Part shown: in pieces, positions 51,686-60,217 of the stretch
Numbering within the stretch: position 1 is the stretch's first letter
Layout of the letters: each line of letters starts with the position of its first letter
Source: Acidobacteria bacterium 13_1_20CM_3_53_8
GTDB taxonomy: Bacteria; Acidobacteriota; Blastocatellia; Pyrinomonadales; Pyrinomonadaceae
NCBI GenBank assembly: GCA_001920415.1
Contig: MNJR01000011.1
Coordinates: 121,903 to 185,902 of the forward strand
Reading direction: 5' to 3'
DNA length: 64,000 nucleotides
Translations under genes and position numbers: made by a program
Notes under the pieces: model-generated
Seen by the model: only the letters and a program-made list of their open reading frames with translations
Databases searched by the model: none
Told to the model about the DNA's origin: nothing

Positions 51686-53122
51686 ATGAATCACACATCA
51701 CAAGCCGGGCAAGTCAGAGCCTTGAAAAAAGGTCTTGGCTTGCTCGGCCTCTTTCTTTCAATCTTACTGCTCTTCGTACAGACATCTTCCGGCTCGCATC
51801 AGTCAAATCAAACGCAACTCTTTGCGAAGAAGGCCAAGCGGGTCATAGTCATCTCTATAGATGGTCTGGATGCGCGTTACCTTCAGAGGCGCGACGAGTT
51901 TCATCTAAAAATTCCGACGCTTCGGCTTTTGATGAACCAGGGAGTGTCAGCGCGAGGCGTGCTCACAGTCTACCCGTCCGTGACTTATCCCGCGCACACA
52001 AGCCTGGTGACGGGCGCTTATCCCGGAAAACACGGAATCTTGGGCAACGAACGTTTCGAGCCGCCGGGAACATCGCAAACGGGCGACTGGAACTGGTTCG
52101 CGCGCTACATTCGCGCAGACACTTTGTGGGATGCAGCAGCGCGAGCGGGGTTAAAGACAGCAATGATCTCCTGGCCTGCTAGCGCTGGCGCTGGTGATTA
52201 CAACCTGCCGGAGATTTTCAAGAACGGGATTTCATTACAGGAAGCTCTGGCGCGAATCGTTGCCAACACGCGCCCCGTTGGTCTCTTTCAAGAGATAACG
52301 CGGCATGACCCGGCTCTCTATCAACACTCTAATCCAGATGAGCAAGATGATCTGCGCACGCGCGTCGCAGAGTACATCATCGCCGAGAAGAGGCCGGACG
52401 TAGTGTTCGTTCATCTATTTGACTTCGACCACTTCCAGCACAAGTACGGCCCGTTCACACAGGAAGCTTTCGCAATGCTTGAGAAAGAGGACGATTACGT
52501 TGCGCGCATTCTGTCCGCCGCCTCCAGTGCAGGAATTTTGGACGAAACGGCAATCTTCATCGTCAGCGATCACGGCTTTCTTCCAATCTCTAAACTGATT
52601 CATCCGAACGTGCTGTTGGCCCAGGCCGGACTTTTGAGAGCGACCGGCGAGCGCGACGCGCAGGGACACGCCATCATCACAGATGTTCGCGCGGTCGCGT
52701 ATGTCACGAGCGGCTCGTGCTCCATTATCCTGCGTGATCCAGCAGACCGCGAAACTTTGAGACGCGCGCGCGCTAGTTTCCAAAAATTCGCAAAGCAGAA
52801 CAATAACGCGCTCAGTCTTGTTGAAGGCGCGAAGATGCGAGAGTTCGGAGGAAATCCTGATGCAGCGTTCATGCTTGACGCTGGCGACGGCTACAGTTTT
52901 GGAAACAGTTTCACGGGCGAAGCAATCACGCCCAGCCAGCAGCTAGGCCAGCACGGATACCTTCCTACACGCTACCGCACATCGTTCATAGCCGCAGGCG
53001 CAGGGCTGCCTCAGCATTTAGAGCTTGGCGAAATTCGTCTCATTGACATTGGCCCAACCATCGCGGCAACTCTTGGTTTGACTTTGTGCGATGCCGACGG
53101 GCGTGCGTTGCAGTTAAGATAA
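51686..53122 (+). CDS. Alkaline-phosphatase-superfamily phosphodiesterase (NPP-like)
   Basis: Exported nucleotide pyrophosphatase/phosphodiesterase-type enzyme, 478 residues from ATG 51686 (a TTG at 51668 is the longest option). N-terminal signal/anchor LGLLGLFLSILLLFVQTSSG. Metal and nucleophile motifs: VIVISIDGLDARYL (Asp), YPSVTYPAHTSLVTGAYPG with the Thr nucleophile, FVHLFDFDHFQHKYG (Asp, His), FIVSDHGFLPI (Asp, His) and QLGQHGYLPT (His). It hydrolyses phosphodiesters such as nucleotides or lipid head groups, substrate not defined. Convergent with the MerR gene. Confidence 0.88.
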   Translation: MNHTSQAGQVRALKKGLGLLGLFLSILLLFVQTSSGSHQSNQTQLFAKKAKRVIVISIDGLDARYLQRRDEFHLKIPTLRLLMNQGVSARGVLTVYPSVTYPAHTSLVTGAYPGKHGILGNERFEPPGTSQTGDWNWFARYIRADTLWDAAARAGLKTAMISWPASAGAGDYNLPEIFKNGISLQEALARIVANTRPVGLFQEITRHDPALYQHSNPDEQDDLRTRVAEYIIAEKRPDVVFVHLFDFDHFQHKYGPFTQEAFAMLEKEDDYVARILSAASSAGILDETAIFIVSDHGFLPISKLIHPNVLLAQAGLLRATGERDAQGHAIITDVRAVAYVTSGSCSIILRDPADRETLRRARASFQKFAKQNNNALSLVEGAKMREFGGNPDAAFMLDAGDGYSFGNSFTGEAITPSQQLGQHGYLPTRYRTSFIAAGAGLPQHLELGEIRLIDIGPTIAATLGLTLCDADGRALQLR

Positions 53123-53232
53123 AAAAAAGGCAAAAGTAAAAAGGTAAAAGGCAAAAGTTAGGGGAAGCCAATTTTTAATTAATGGATGGTTTCAGCCTTC
53201 CTTTTGCCTTTTACCTTTTTACTTTTGCCTTT
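53123..53232. repeat. Word hairpin Q (GTAAAAAGGTAAAAGGCAAAAG family)
   Basis: AAAAGGCAAAAGTAAAAAGG with TAAAAGGCAAAAG on the left. CCTTTTGCCTTTTACC with TTTTTACTTTTGCC on the right. The loop carries AATTTTTAATTAATGG. It begins immediately after the stop of the plus-strand phosphodiesterase gene and ends beside the stop of the minus-strand MerR gene (53236). Confidence 0.88.
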
Positions 53233-53235
53233 CCT

Positions 53236-53892
53236 TTATTCCTTGCTCTTAACTACAGACCAGAAGCGTGCTGCCAGGCGTTGGCGCTCCTGCTCTGTGC
53301 GTGGTGGACGAAAGCTGCGGCGTACCTTTATCTCAAGACCTGTGGCTATCTCTATCCATTCGGTTAGCACATGACTCGTGCGGCGTGCCGAACTTGCGGC
53401 CAATGCGGTTAAAGATGAGGTGTAGACTTCAGGGGCGCAACGGGTTGCGGGCGCTTTCACAGAATCAGGCGAGCGACGACTATTCGTGCCTGTTCTCTTC
53501 TGAGAGTCGCGGCGCGCTTCATCGCTCTCTCGGTCGCTCTCATAAATTTTAGCAAGCGCACCGCTCACGAATTTTTCCAGAGACCTGAAATCTAACGCGC
53601 CTATAATCTCTTTTATTTTTATGACAGACCAGTGTTCGGCCAGAAGCTTCTTGACGGCAAGCAACCGCAACAGATTCGCGTAGTCGAAAACGGTCGAAGT
53701 CCCCGCCTGACCCGCAGGATTTCCCAGAAGGTCTTCACTCAAATAATGGCGCACAATGCGCGGGCTGATTTTAAGACGCACGTTGCCGCGCATAGGCTCG
53801 GGGCTGTAGCGTTCTACCAGCGAGGAGGCGACCGCCGCAAGTTCTTCCACGCCTATAAAGTTGCGCCCGCGATAGCTCTCAAGCGTTTTCAT
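53236..53892 (-). CDS. MerR-family transcriptional regulator
   Basis: 218-residue regulator with a MerR-type winged helix around residues 42-110: KISPRIVRHYLSEDLLGNP then the wing VFDYANLLRLLAVKKLLAEH and WSVIKIKEIIGALDFRSLEK. MerR proteins twist promoter DNA to activate or repress. The region after residue 120 is Ser/Arg/Ala-rich and lacks the usual metal-binding cysteines, so the effector is unknown. It is followed by a basic C-terminus. Isolated gene pointing into hairpin Q. Confidence 0.78.
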   Translation of the reverse strand: MKTLESYRGRNFIGVEELAAVASSLVERYSPEPMRGNVRLKISPRIVRHYLSEDLLGNPAGQAGTSTVFDYANLLRLLAVKKLLAEHWSVIKIKEIIGALDFRSLEKFVSGALAKIYESDRESDEARRDSQKRTGTNSRRSPDSVKAPATRCAPEVYTSSLTALAASSARRTSHVLTEWIEIATGLEIKVRRSFRPPRTEQERQRLAARFWSVVKSKE

Positions 53893-54492
53893 GGCGGCAC
53901 GATATTACTAACAATAGCTGTTGTCAAAAGAAATGTTCTCGGAAGAAATTGGAGCGGGGAAGTATAAAGCCCACGGGAGTGGGCGGCAGAATAAAGCGAG
54001 AGCGTGAAGCCGAAGGCGATGGCGCTGGGTTAAGATGGTAAAAAGAGAATCAAGCCCGCATAAGCCGGGCGACAGACGTTTTGATTAGTACGCTCTGTCG
54101 CCCGGCTTATGCGGGCTTTGATAATTTTATTGCCGTCTTAACCCAGCACTAACGTGCTGGGCTTTACCCTGTCGCCCGCTTGCGCGGGCTTAACTCTTTC
54201 GTTATGAGTGCTGGCCGTTATCTTCAAACTATAATATTGGTATGATTTGTTCTCACTTGCTTGGCGCGAACGGAGTCGCTACAATCTTGTAGCGCGTCCT
54301 TTATGGTGTCCACTTCTTCGGTCGCAAAAGAACGGTCGTTAATCGTTCTTTCAGGAAGCAGGCGACAATAGCGGGGCGCGACACCTTTGGTCACTTACCG
54401 CCGAAGCAGATGAAGAAAGCTGCATCTCACGCGTGCGCGCGTGCCGCCTGTGAGCATGATGAGAGCAGGCTGCTTTTAGGTCGAGCCACTCA
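53893..54492. repeat. 600-base spacer with mosaic hairpin element, copy 2 (core 54069-54192)
   Basis: Second copy of the interspersed mosaic. AAGCCCGCATAAGCCGGGCG pairs with CGCCCGGCTTATGCGGGCTT (54054-54117), with a loop of about 23 bases. GCTGGGTTAAGATGG (54029) pairs with TTAACCCAGC (54138), and two more hairpins follow (CCCAGCACTAACGTGCTGGG at 54143-54162, CGCCCGCTTGCGCGGGC at 54173-54189). The block 54093-54192 lines up base for base with 5966-6065 except at hairpin tips. The left flank (53966-54030) adds a CCCACGGGAGTGGG hairpin. The remaining 300 bases before the kinase gene carry no evident feature. Confidence 0.82.
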
Positions 54493-57114
54493 ATGAAAGA
54501 ATGTCCGGTTTGCAGGCGTTGTTTTCCTGACTCCGTCAACCATTGTCCGAACGACGGCGATGCCACGACGCAGTCCATCATGGGCGAACCCGTGCTGGAT
54601 GGGCGCTATCAGTTGGAACGTCGTCTGGGACAGGGCGGAATGGGCGTGGTCTTTCAGGCGCGCCACATCTTTCTGAAAACTGCGCACGCTATAAAAATCA
54701 TACTCCCAGACCTTGTAGGCAACGACCCCATGCTCGTCACGCGCTTTCGTCAGGAAGCTCTGGCCGCAGCAGCAATTCACCATCCCAATATCATAGCCGT
54801 CACTGATTTCGGCGTAGCCAACGGCAACATGCCTTTCCTGGTCATGGAGTATGTCAGCGGAAGATCGCTTCATGACTTACTGGCTACGGAAAAGAGGCTT
54901 TCGCCTGCAAAAGCTCTTGAGATAATCGCCGCTACGGGTGCGGGCGTAGGCGCTGCTCACCGTCAGAACATTGTGCACAGAGACTTGAAGCCGCTGAACA
55001 TAATGATGCAGGAAGGCATGAGCATAGCCGAAGGTCTTAAGGTGCTGGACTTCGGGCTGGCTAAAATCAAATCGGGCGAGCTTCTGGGTTCTTTCGTTCA
55101 AGCGAAGACAAGCGGGCTGATGGGTTCGCCCTTTTACATGGCTCCCGAACAGTGGTCTGATGAAGACCCTGACGCGCGCTCTGACATCTATAGTTTAGGC
55201 GTCATCCTTTATCAAATGCTCGGCGGCGAAGTTCCGTTCAAAGGCTCTTCCATACCCTCTATAATGAAGAAGCACCTGACGGAAGAGCCGCCTAGCTTCA
55301 ACAAGTTTGGCGTAACGATTCCAGAGGAGATAGAGCGCGTGGTGCGTCGCGCTCTGGCTAAAGAGCCGGAGGGTCGCCCGGCTACGGTCGAACAGTTTAT
55401 TACGGAGTTGCGCGAGGCCGTGAACCTGAACTCCGCTTCAGTGAAGACGGCGCAAGGAACTACACACGATCTGGAATCGCAGACGATGGTCTCCATGCCG
55501 CACATCTCGCTCGCGTCGCGCGAGAAGAAGAGAGAGACGGGCGCAATCTCTTTATCGTCCCAGCCTCATCTGACAGAGATAACCTTGCGCGTTCACACAG
55601 ACCCGCCGCAGTCTCGCGTCTTCGTCAACAATATCTCGGTCGGAGTATCCGATAGCGCGGGCGAGTTGATAGTTCCGGGCATGCTTCCCGGTATACATCG
55701 CGTGCGCGTCGTTCATGAAGGACATGCTGAGTGGGAGCGGCAGATGCAATGCGGCGACAGCGCAGAGTGCAGCGTTGAGGCGCGGCTTCAGAGAATCGCA
55801 GTAGACCCGCTCAGAACCACTCCAATTACAACGAGTGAACTGAACATCTCGCGGCACGACCCCATGGCCGGGACAATCAGCTCAACGTCGCTTGACCGAG
55901 AAGAGAGACAGACTGAGACGGCACGCTTGCGCGCTGATGAGGAAGCAAAGCGCAGGGCTGAGGAAGAAGCACGCTTGCGCGCAGACGAAGAGAAGGACAG
56001 GAAACATAAGGAAGAGCTTGAGCGCATATCCAGGCAGACAAGAGAGCTTGAAGAGAAGATTGAGCGCATGGCCGCTAACATGCCTGCTTCGGAAGTGAAT
56101 CTTGATTCGACGCAACAGCAGCGATACGGCATAGTCACACAGCGACTCGGCACAGAGAGCCTGAGCGGTATCAACTCAGGCCAGGTCGCGCGCAAAGGTG
56201 GCGACACGATGGCCGCCATACCGCCAGCAGTTGTCGCCGCCGAGCCGAAAAAATCTTCCTCCTCCTCAATACTACTTATAGCTGCCGCCATTGTCATAAT
56301 CTTAGGCGCAGGCGGCACAGGCGCGTACCTTTACATGCATAAAGCTGCCACTGGCGGCGGAAGCGGCGTGAGCATAGGAGAAGGCACTACGCCCGGCGTA
56401 CCCGTAGGACATACTACGACCGTCAAGGCAGAGATGGTCAGCATCCCCGGCGGCGCTTTCAAGATGGGGCGCACGGGCGGACAACCGCAGGAGATTCCGC
56501 CGCACGATGTCAAGATTGCGCCTTTCATGATGGATGTCACAGAGGTGACGAACGCAGAGTATGCAGAGTTCGTGCACGAGACTAATCACACTCCGCCCAG
56601 CCACTGGGCAAACGGAGAACCGCTAGCGGGGCAGGAGATGTGGCCTGTCATCAACGTGTCGTTCAATGATGTGCAGGCGTTCGCCGAATGGCGCTCGAAG
56701 CGCGACGGCGTAACTTACCGCCTGCCTACTGAAGAAGAGTGGGAATATGCTGCGCGCGGAGGCGACCGCGACCTTCTTTACCCCTGGGGTAACACTTGGG
56801 CTGAAGATCACGCCGTCGTAAAAGAGTCTTCGCCGAGACCCGTAGGCACTTATCCAGACGGCAAGTCGCGTTGGGGCGTGCTGGATTTAATCGGCAACGT
56901 GTGGGAATGGACTTCGTCTAAAGCTTCTATATATACGGGAAGCGATCTGCCGCCAGTTCCGCCCGAGCAGCGCGACTGGGTCGTGATACGTGGCGGGTCA
57001 TATGCTAGCGACACGACAGGCCCGCGCGCAGCCACAGCGACATTCCGCGATTGGGTCAAGCCCACTACGACGAACCCCGTGCTGGGCTTTCGCCTCGTTC
57101 GCACAATGCAGTGA
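54493..57114 (+). CDS. Ser/Thr protein kinase with zinc ribbon, PEGA-like and FGE-like domains
   Basis: 873-residue Hanks-type kinase. 4-22: mini zinc ribbon (CPVCRRCFPDSVNHCPNDG). 36-309: kinase domain with LGQGGMGVVFQARH, ATP-binding Lys in AHAIKIIL, HRDLKPLNIMM, DFGLAK and MAPEQWSDEDPDARSDIYSL, so active. 361-435: PEGA-like repeat (VHTDPPQSRVFVNNISVG). 466-532: charged coiled coil. 590-613: single membrane helix (ILLIAAAIVIILGAGGTGAY). 647-873: formylglycine-generating-enzyme-like domain (MVSIPGGAFKMGRTGG to RGGSYASDTTG), placed outside the membrane. The catalytic Cys pair of true FGEs is absent, so it is probably a ligand- or protein-binding sensor. It heads the signalling locus that ends in the FHA transporter. 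Confidence 0.92.
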   Translation: MKECPVCRRCFPDSVNHCPNDGDATTQSIMGEPVLDGRYQLERRLGQGGMGVVFQARHIFLKTAHAIKIILPDLVGNDPMLVTRFRQEALAAAAIHHPNIIAVTDFGVANGNMPFLVMEYVSGRSLHDLLATEKRLSPAKALEIIAATGAGVGAAHRQNIVHRDLKPLNIMMQEGMSIAEGLKVLDFGLAKIKSGELLGSFVQAKTSGLMGSPFYMAPEQWSDEDPDARSDIYSLGVILYQMLGGEVPFKGSSIPSIMKKHLTEEPPSFNKFGVTIPEEIERVVRRALAKEPEGRPATVEQFITELREAVNLNSASVKTAQGTTHDLESQTMVSMPHISLASREKKRETGAISLSSQPHLTEITLRVHTDPPQSRVFVNNISVGVSDSAGELIVPGMLPGIHRVRVVHEGHAEWERQMQCGDSAECSVEARLQRIAVDPLRTTPITTSELNISRHDPMAGTISSTSLDREERQTETARLRADEEAKRRAEEEARLRADEEKDRKHKEELERISRQTRELEEKIERMAANMPASEVNLDSTQQQRYGIVTQRLGTESLSGINSGQVARKGGDTMAAIPPAVVAAEPKKSSSSSILLIAAAIVIILGAGGTGAYLYMHKAATGGGSGVSIGEGTTPGVPVGHTTTVKAEMVSIPGGAFKMGRTGGQPQEIPPHDVKIAPFMMDVTEVTNAEYAEFVHETNHTPPSHWANGEPLAGQEMWPVINVSFNDVQAFAEWRSKRDGVTYRLPTEEEWEYAARGGDRDLLYPWGNTWAEDHAVVKESSPRPVGTYPDGKSRWGVLDLIGNVWEWTSSKASIYTGSDLPPVPPEQRDWVVIRGGSYASDTTGPRAATATFRDWVKPTTTNPVLGFRLVRTMQ

Positions 57115-57245
57115 CGAGTGACAAGTGACGAGCAAGAACCATTTTGAATTTTTAATTCCTGGTTTTTAGTAGAAGAGATTCACTTCTTTCTTAACACTGA
57201 AAACTAAAATCTTAAAATTAAAGATTAAAAATTGTTCTTGTCACT
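57112..57245. repeat. Word hairpin R (GTGACGAG outer, AATTTTTAATTC mid, ACTGAAAACT inner)
   Basis: GACGAGTGACAAGTGACGAG with CAAGAAC and TTTTTAATTCC on the left. CTGAAAACTAAAATC words, AAGATTAAAAATTGTTCTTG and TCACTGC on the right. It begins at the kinase stop codon (TGACGAG) and fills the gap to the TPR gene. Confidence 0.82.
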
Positions 57246-57281
57246 GCCGTCATTCTTCACTTGCTCTTAAAAGGTTAAGCA

Positions 57282-58529
57282 ATGAACACCTATTATCTCT
57301 TAAAAAGGGCATTTGCAGTTAGCGCGCTGGTTGTTTGCGTAGCGCTTCTGTTCTGTGTGGGCGTGAGCGCGCAGGAAGTTAGCGGCGATCTGGGCGCAGG
57401 CGCAGGCATCTTCAGGCCGAAGAATCCTGAGACGACGAGCAAGCGGCGCACGCCGAACAGGCCGAGGCCTACGCCGAACGCTAATCCTCGCCCGACGCAC
57501 ACGGTTAATCCGGCTGAGGTAGAGGAGCGTTTCGAAGATGCGCTGGACGAGGGCAACGAGGCGCGCGATGGCCGAAAATTTCTTGATGCGGAGCGAGCTT
57601 ATCGCGGTGCGCAGACGATCAAGCCGGGCGACTGGCGCGCAGCCTACGGATTAGGCAATATCTACACAGACCAGCAGCGCTGGGATGAAGCAGAGCGCGC
57701 CTATCGTCAGGCCGTCACGCTCAACTCGTCGAAAGCAGAGGTGCATATTGCGCTGAGCTTCGTGCTAATACAGCCGCGCACAGGCAATAGCAACAACGCC
57801 AGGCTTCTGGCCGATGCTGAGACGTCGGCGCGACGAGCAATCCAGTTGCAGCCCGCGAACGCCATACCTTACGACCGGCTGGGCGCGGCGCTCGAAGCGC
57901 GCGGCATCACGGACAACAACACCGAGCAGGCTTATCGTCGTGCGATAGAGCTTGACCAGCAGTTCGCCGTCGCATATGTTCACCTCGCGCGACTTCTGCG
58001 CAAGATGAATCGCGTGCAAGAAGCTGAACCGCTCTATCATCGCGCGGAAGAGTTGGCGCACGACGCCCCTACGCTCGTACTCATAGCCGAAGCTTTGCAA
58101 TCAGAGCAGCGCTGGGATGACACGGAGCCGCTATTGAAGCGAGCGATTGAGATGGACGCGCGCAATCCAAGCGCGCTCTACTTTCTGGGGCGAATGCTTG
58201 TTGTCCGCAAGCGTTATGAAGAGGCCGAGCCAATTCTGAAGCGCGCCATAGAAGTCAGCCCGCACAGCTTCGCGCCCTATTACGTTCTAGGCTCGGCTTA
58301 TCTGCGCCAGGAGCGTTTCGATGACGCCGAGCGAACTGACCTACGCGTGGCAGAGTTCGCAACCGGAAATAATCGCAAACTGCTCGCAGGCGCATACGGG
58401 CTTGAAGGCGTCGGCGATGGCTACATGAGAGCCGGACGACGCGCCGATGCATTGCGCGTATATCTTCGCGCCCAACAACTAGACCCGACCAGCACTAGTC
58501 TGCAAGCCAAGATCGCCAGCGCGAGATGA
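57282..58529 (+). CDS. Exported tetratricopeptide-repeat protein
   Basis: 415-residue TPR protein with signal peptide (ALVVCVALLFCVGVSAQ) and a Pro/Thr/Arg-rich segment (40-80). About nine TPR units follow from residue 85, with repeated signatures AAYGLGNIYTDQQRWDEAER, AIPYDRLGAALEAR, ALYFLGRMLVVRKRYEEAEP and PYYVLGSAYLRQERFDDAER. It would act as an extracytoplasmic scaffold. It lies between the kinase gene and the zinc-ribbon membrane protein gene, all co-directional and separated by word hairpins. Confidence 0.88.
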   Translation: MNTYYLLKRAFAVSALVVCVALLFCVGVSAQEVSGDLGAGAGIFRPKNPETTSKRRTPNRPRPTPNANPRPTHTVNPAEVEERFEDALDEGNEARDGRKFLDAERAYRGAQTIKPGDWRAAYGLGNIYTDQQRWDEAERAYRQAVTLNSSKAEVHIALSFVLIQPRTGNSNNARLLADAETSARRAIQLQPANAIPYDRLGAALEARGITDNNTEQAYRRAIELDQQFAVAYVHLARLLRKMNRVQEAEPLYHRAEELAHDAPTLVLIAEALQSEQRWDDTEPLLKRAIEMDARNPSALYFLGRMLVVRKRYEEAEPILKRAIEVSPHSFAPYYVLGSAYLRQERFDDAERTDLRVAEFATGNNRKLLAGAYGLEGVGDGYMRAGRRADALRVYLRAQQLDPTSTSLQAKIASAR

Positions 58530-58541
58530 GGAAAGGAAAGT

Positions 58542-58675
58542 AATGAGTGATAAGTGATAAGTGATAAGAAAGAGGTGAATGGTCAATGGTGAATGGAAGA
58601 AGCGGCTCTTATCCATTTACCATTTACTATTCACCATTTACCCTCTTATCACTTATCACTCATCACTTATCACTC
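58542..58675. repeat. Word hairpin S (GATAAGTGAT outer, GTGAATGG inner)
   Basis: TAATGAGTGATAAGTGATAA with GTGATAAG outside and GGTGAATGGTCAATGGTGAA inside on the left. CCATTTACCATTTAC, then TATTCACCATTTACC inside and CTTATCACTTATCACTCATC outside on the right. The outer family is that of hairpins E and F; the inner family is new. Confidence 0.88.
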
Positions 58676-58682
58676 GTAAATT

Positions 58683-60104
58683 ATGCAGCGTTGCCCCAAG
58701 TGTAATCGTACGTATCAGGATGATGTGCAGAAGTTCTGCACATTCGACGGCAGTCGGCTGGTGAGCGACCGAAGCACTGCTCCGACGAGTTATGATCTGG
58801 ATCGGACGGCCATAGACCTTGATAAAGACTTAACGACGCGTGCGGACAATCCCAATCTACGACAGACCATACCATCCGTTCCGCAGTCTGAGCCGCCTAA
58901 GCCTGCATTCGATCCATACAAGACTATAGCTGGACTTCCGCAGCAGCAGCAGACGGGCGATATTGGTAGCCGCAACACGGGGCCTACCTTTACACCGCAG
59001 TCGGACGCTCAGCCGCCACCACCGCCCCCACAGCAAGCGCCAACGGGCGGATTCCAACAGCCGCCGCAACAAACACCAACGGGTGGATTCGCGCCGCCCG
59101 ATCAACAACAGCAGCAGGCGAGCACAGGAGGCTTCGCTCCTACGCAGCAACAGACATCAGCGCCGCTCCCTCAACAGCCTATGTCGTCGCCGCTTCCGCC
59201 TGCGCCAACGATGCAGCCGCAACACGCGCCGCCGCAGCATGCTCCGCAGCCGCAAGCACAGCACGCAGCGCAAGCCCCGGCCAGACGTTCGCGCGCGCCT
59301 TTGATAATCGGCGGAGTCGTCGTGCTACTCTTTCTGCTAATCGTTGCCGTAGCCGCAGCCTACTTCGTGCTCAATCGCCAGGGCTTCTTTGCCAGGCACA
59401 CAGGATCGAACGCAAACGCGCGCACAGAAGAGAACAGAAACGCTGTGGCCGAGAATGCGAACACGACGGCGAACGTGAACACAAGCACGAACACTAACGC
59501 GAACACGAACATGGTGGCGCAACCTAGCACTTATGTGCCGCCGCCAAACGCCGTAAAATTCACAAACACGGTTGACAGGCTGTCGGACTCGAATCTCACG
59601 GCGCATTTTGTGCCGTTCACGTTCTATTACACGGACTCCTGGCAGATTGATCCTAAATCGGGGAAGCAAGGTTCGAGCAACTTCATTGAGGTCAGGCGCG
59701 AACTGTCGCCAACGCTTGTGCAGGAAAGTCTTACCGTCGGGTGGTACGAGAGCGGTGGGACGATTGATGCGGATCGCCAACGCTTCTCGACTCTGGTCGA
59801 AACTTACAGCAACAAATACGCCAAAGGCTTAGATAACTACCAGAAGGTCTCCGAAGGGCCTACGAAGGTGAACTCACTAGATGGCTACGAGTTCCGTTTT
59901 CAAGGTCATAGTATGACCGAGCGCGGTGATGTTAAATACTGGGGGCGCGTCATCTTTCTGCCTATGGGTAGCGAAGGCAGCAAGAATGGCGTGAGACTTA
60001 CCATGTTCACAACTTCACTCGCGCCGGAATTGGGTGGAGTTGATGACGTTGGTGTCCACGGCCAACTGCCATTGATTCTTGATTCATTCCGCTTCGGCGA
60101 ATAA
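58683..60104 (+). CDS. Zinc-ribbon, low-complexity, single-pass membrane protein
   Basis: 473-residue protein. N-terminal mini ribbon CPKCNRTYQDDVQKFCTFDG, of the same type as in the kinase gene. 60-195: Pro/Gln-rich linker with three TGGF units (PTGGFQQ, PTGGFAPP, STGGFAP). One membrane helix (205-231, LIIGGVVVLLFLLIVAVAAAY). An Asn/Thr-rich stalk (NTTANVNTSTNTNANTNM, near 258-275), then an extracytoplasmic domain (about 290-473) with FVPFTFYYTDSWQIDPKSGK, SLTVGWYESGGTID and LDGYEFRFQGHSMTERGDVK, resembling PsbP/DcrB-like folds. Function is unknown. Part of the kinase/FHA locus. Confidence 0.8.
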   Translation: MQRCPKCNRTYQDDVQKFCTFDGSRLVSDRSTAPTSYDLDRTAIDLDKDLTTRADNPNLRQTIPSVPQSEPPKPAFDPYKTIAGLPQQQQTGDIGSRNTGPTFTPQSDAQPPPPPPQQAPTGGFQQPPQQTPTGGFAPPDQQQQQASTGGFAPTQQQTSAPLPQQPMSSPLPPAPTMQPQHAPPQHAPQPQAQHAAQAPARRSRAPLIIGGVVVLLFLLIVAVAAAYFVLNRQGFFARHTGSNANARTEENRNAVAENANTTANVNTSTNTNANTNMVAQPSTYVPPPNAVKFTNTVDRLSDSNLTAHFVPFTFYYTDSWQIDPKSGKQGSSNFIEVRRELSPTLVQESLTVGWYESGGTIDADRQRFSTLVETYSNKYAKGLDNYQKVSEGPTKVNSLDGYEFRFQGHSMTERGDVKYWGRVIFLPMGSEGSKNGVRLTMFTTSLAPELGGVDDVGVHGQLPLILDSFRFGE

Positions 60105-60110
60105 CTCACG

Positions 60111-60209
60111 AAACAGTTTTCAGTTTTTAGTTTTTAGTTTTAAGAAAAAGCTACTAACTTTGCTGACAATCAACTAACTGAAAACTGAAAACTAAAAACT
60201 GAAAACTGT
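60111..60209. repeat. Word hairpin T (ACTGAAAACT family)
   Basis: AAACAGTTTTCAGTTTTTAG with TTTTTAGTTTTAAG on the left and AACTGAAAACTGAAAACT with AAAAACTGAAAACTG on the right. It lies between the zinc-ribbon protein gene and the FHA gene. Near-identical in wording to hairpin C at 17190-17275. Confidence 0.88.
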
Positions 60210-60217
60210 AGTTAAGG

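Noticed and set aside
56434..57114. Active formylglycine-generating enzyme domain in the kinase
   Set aside because: The Cys residues needed for catalysis are not present at the expected place near the C-terminus; only the fold signature remains.
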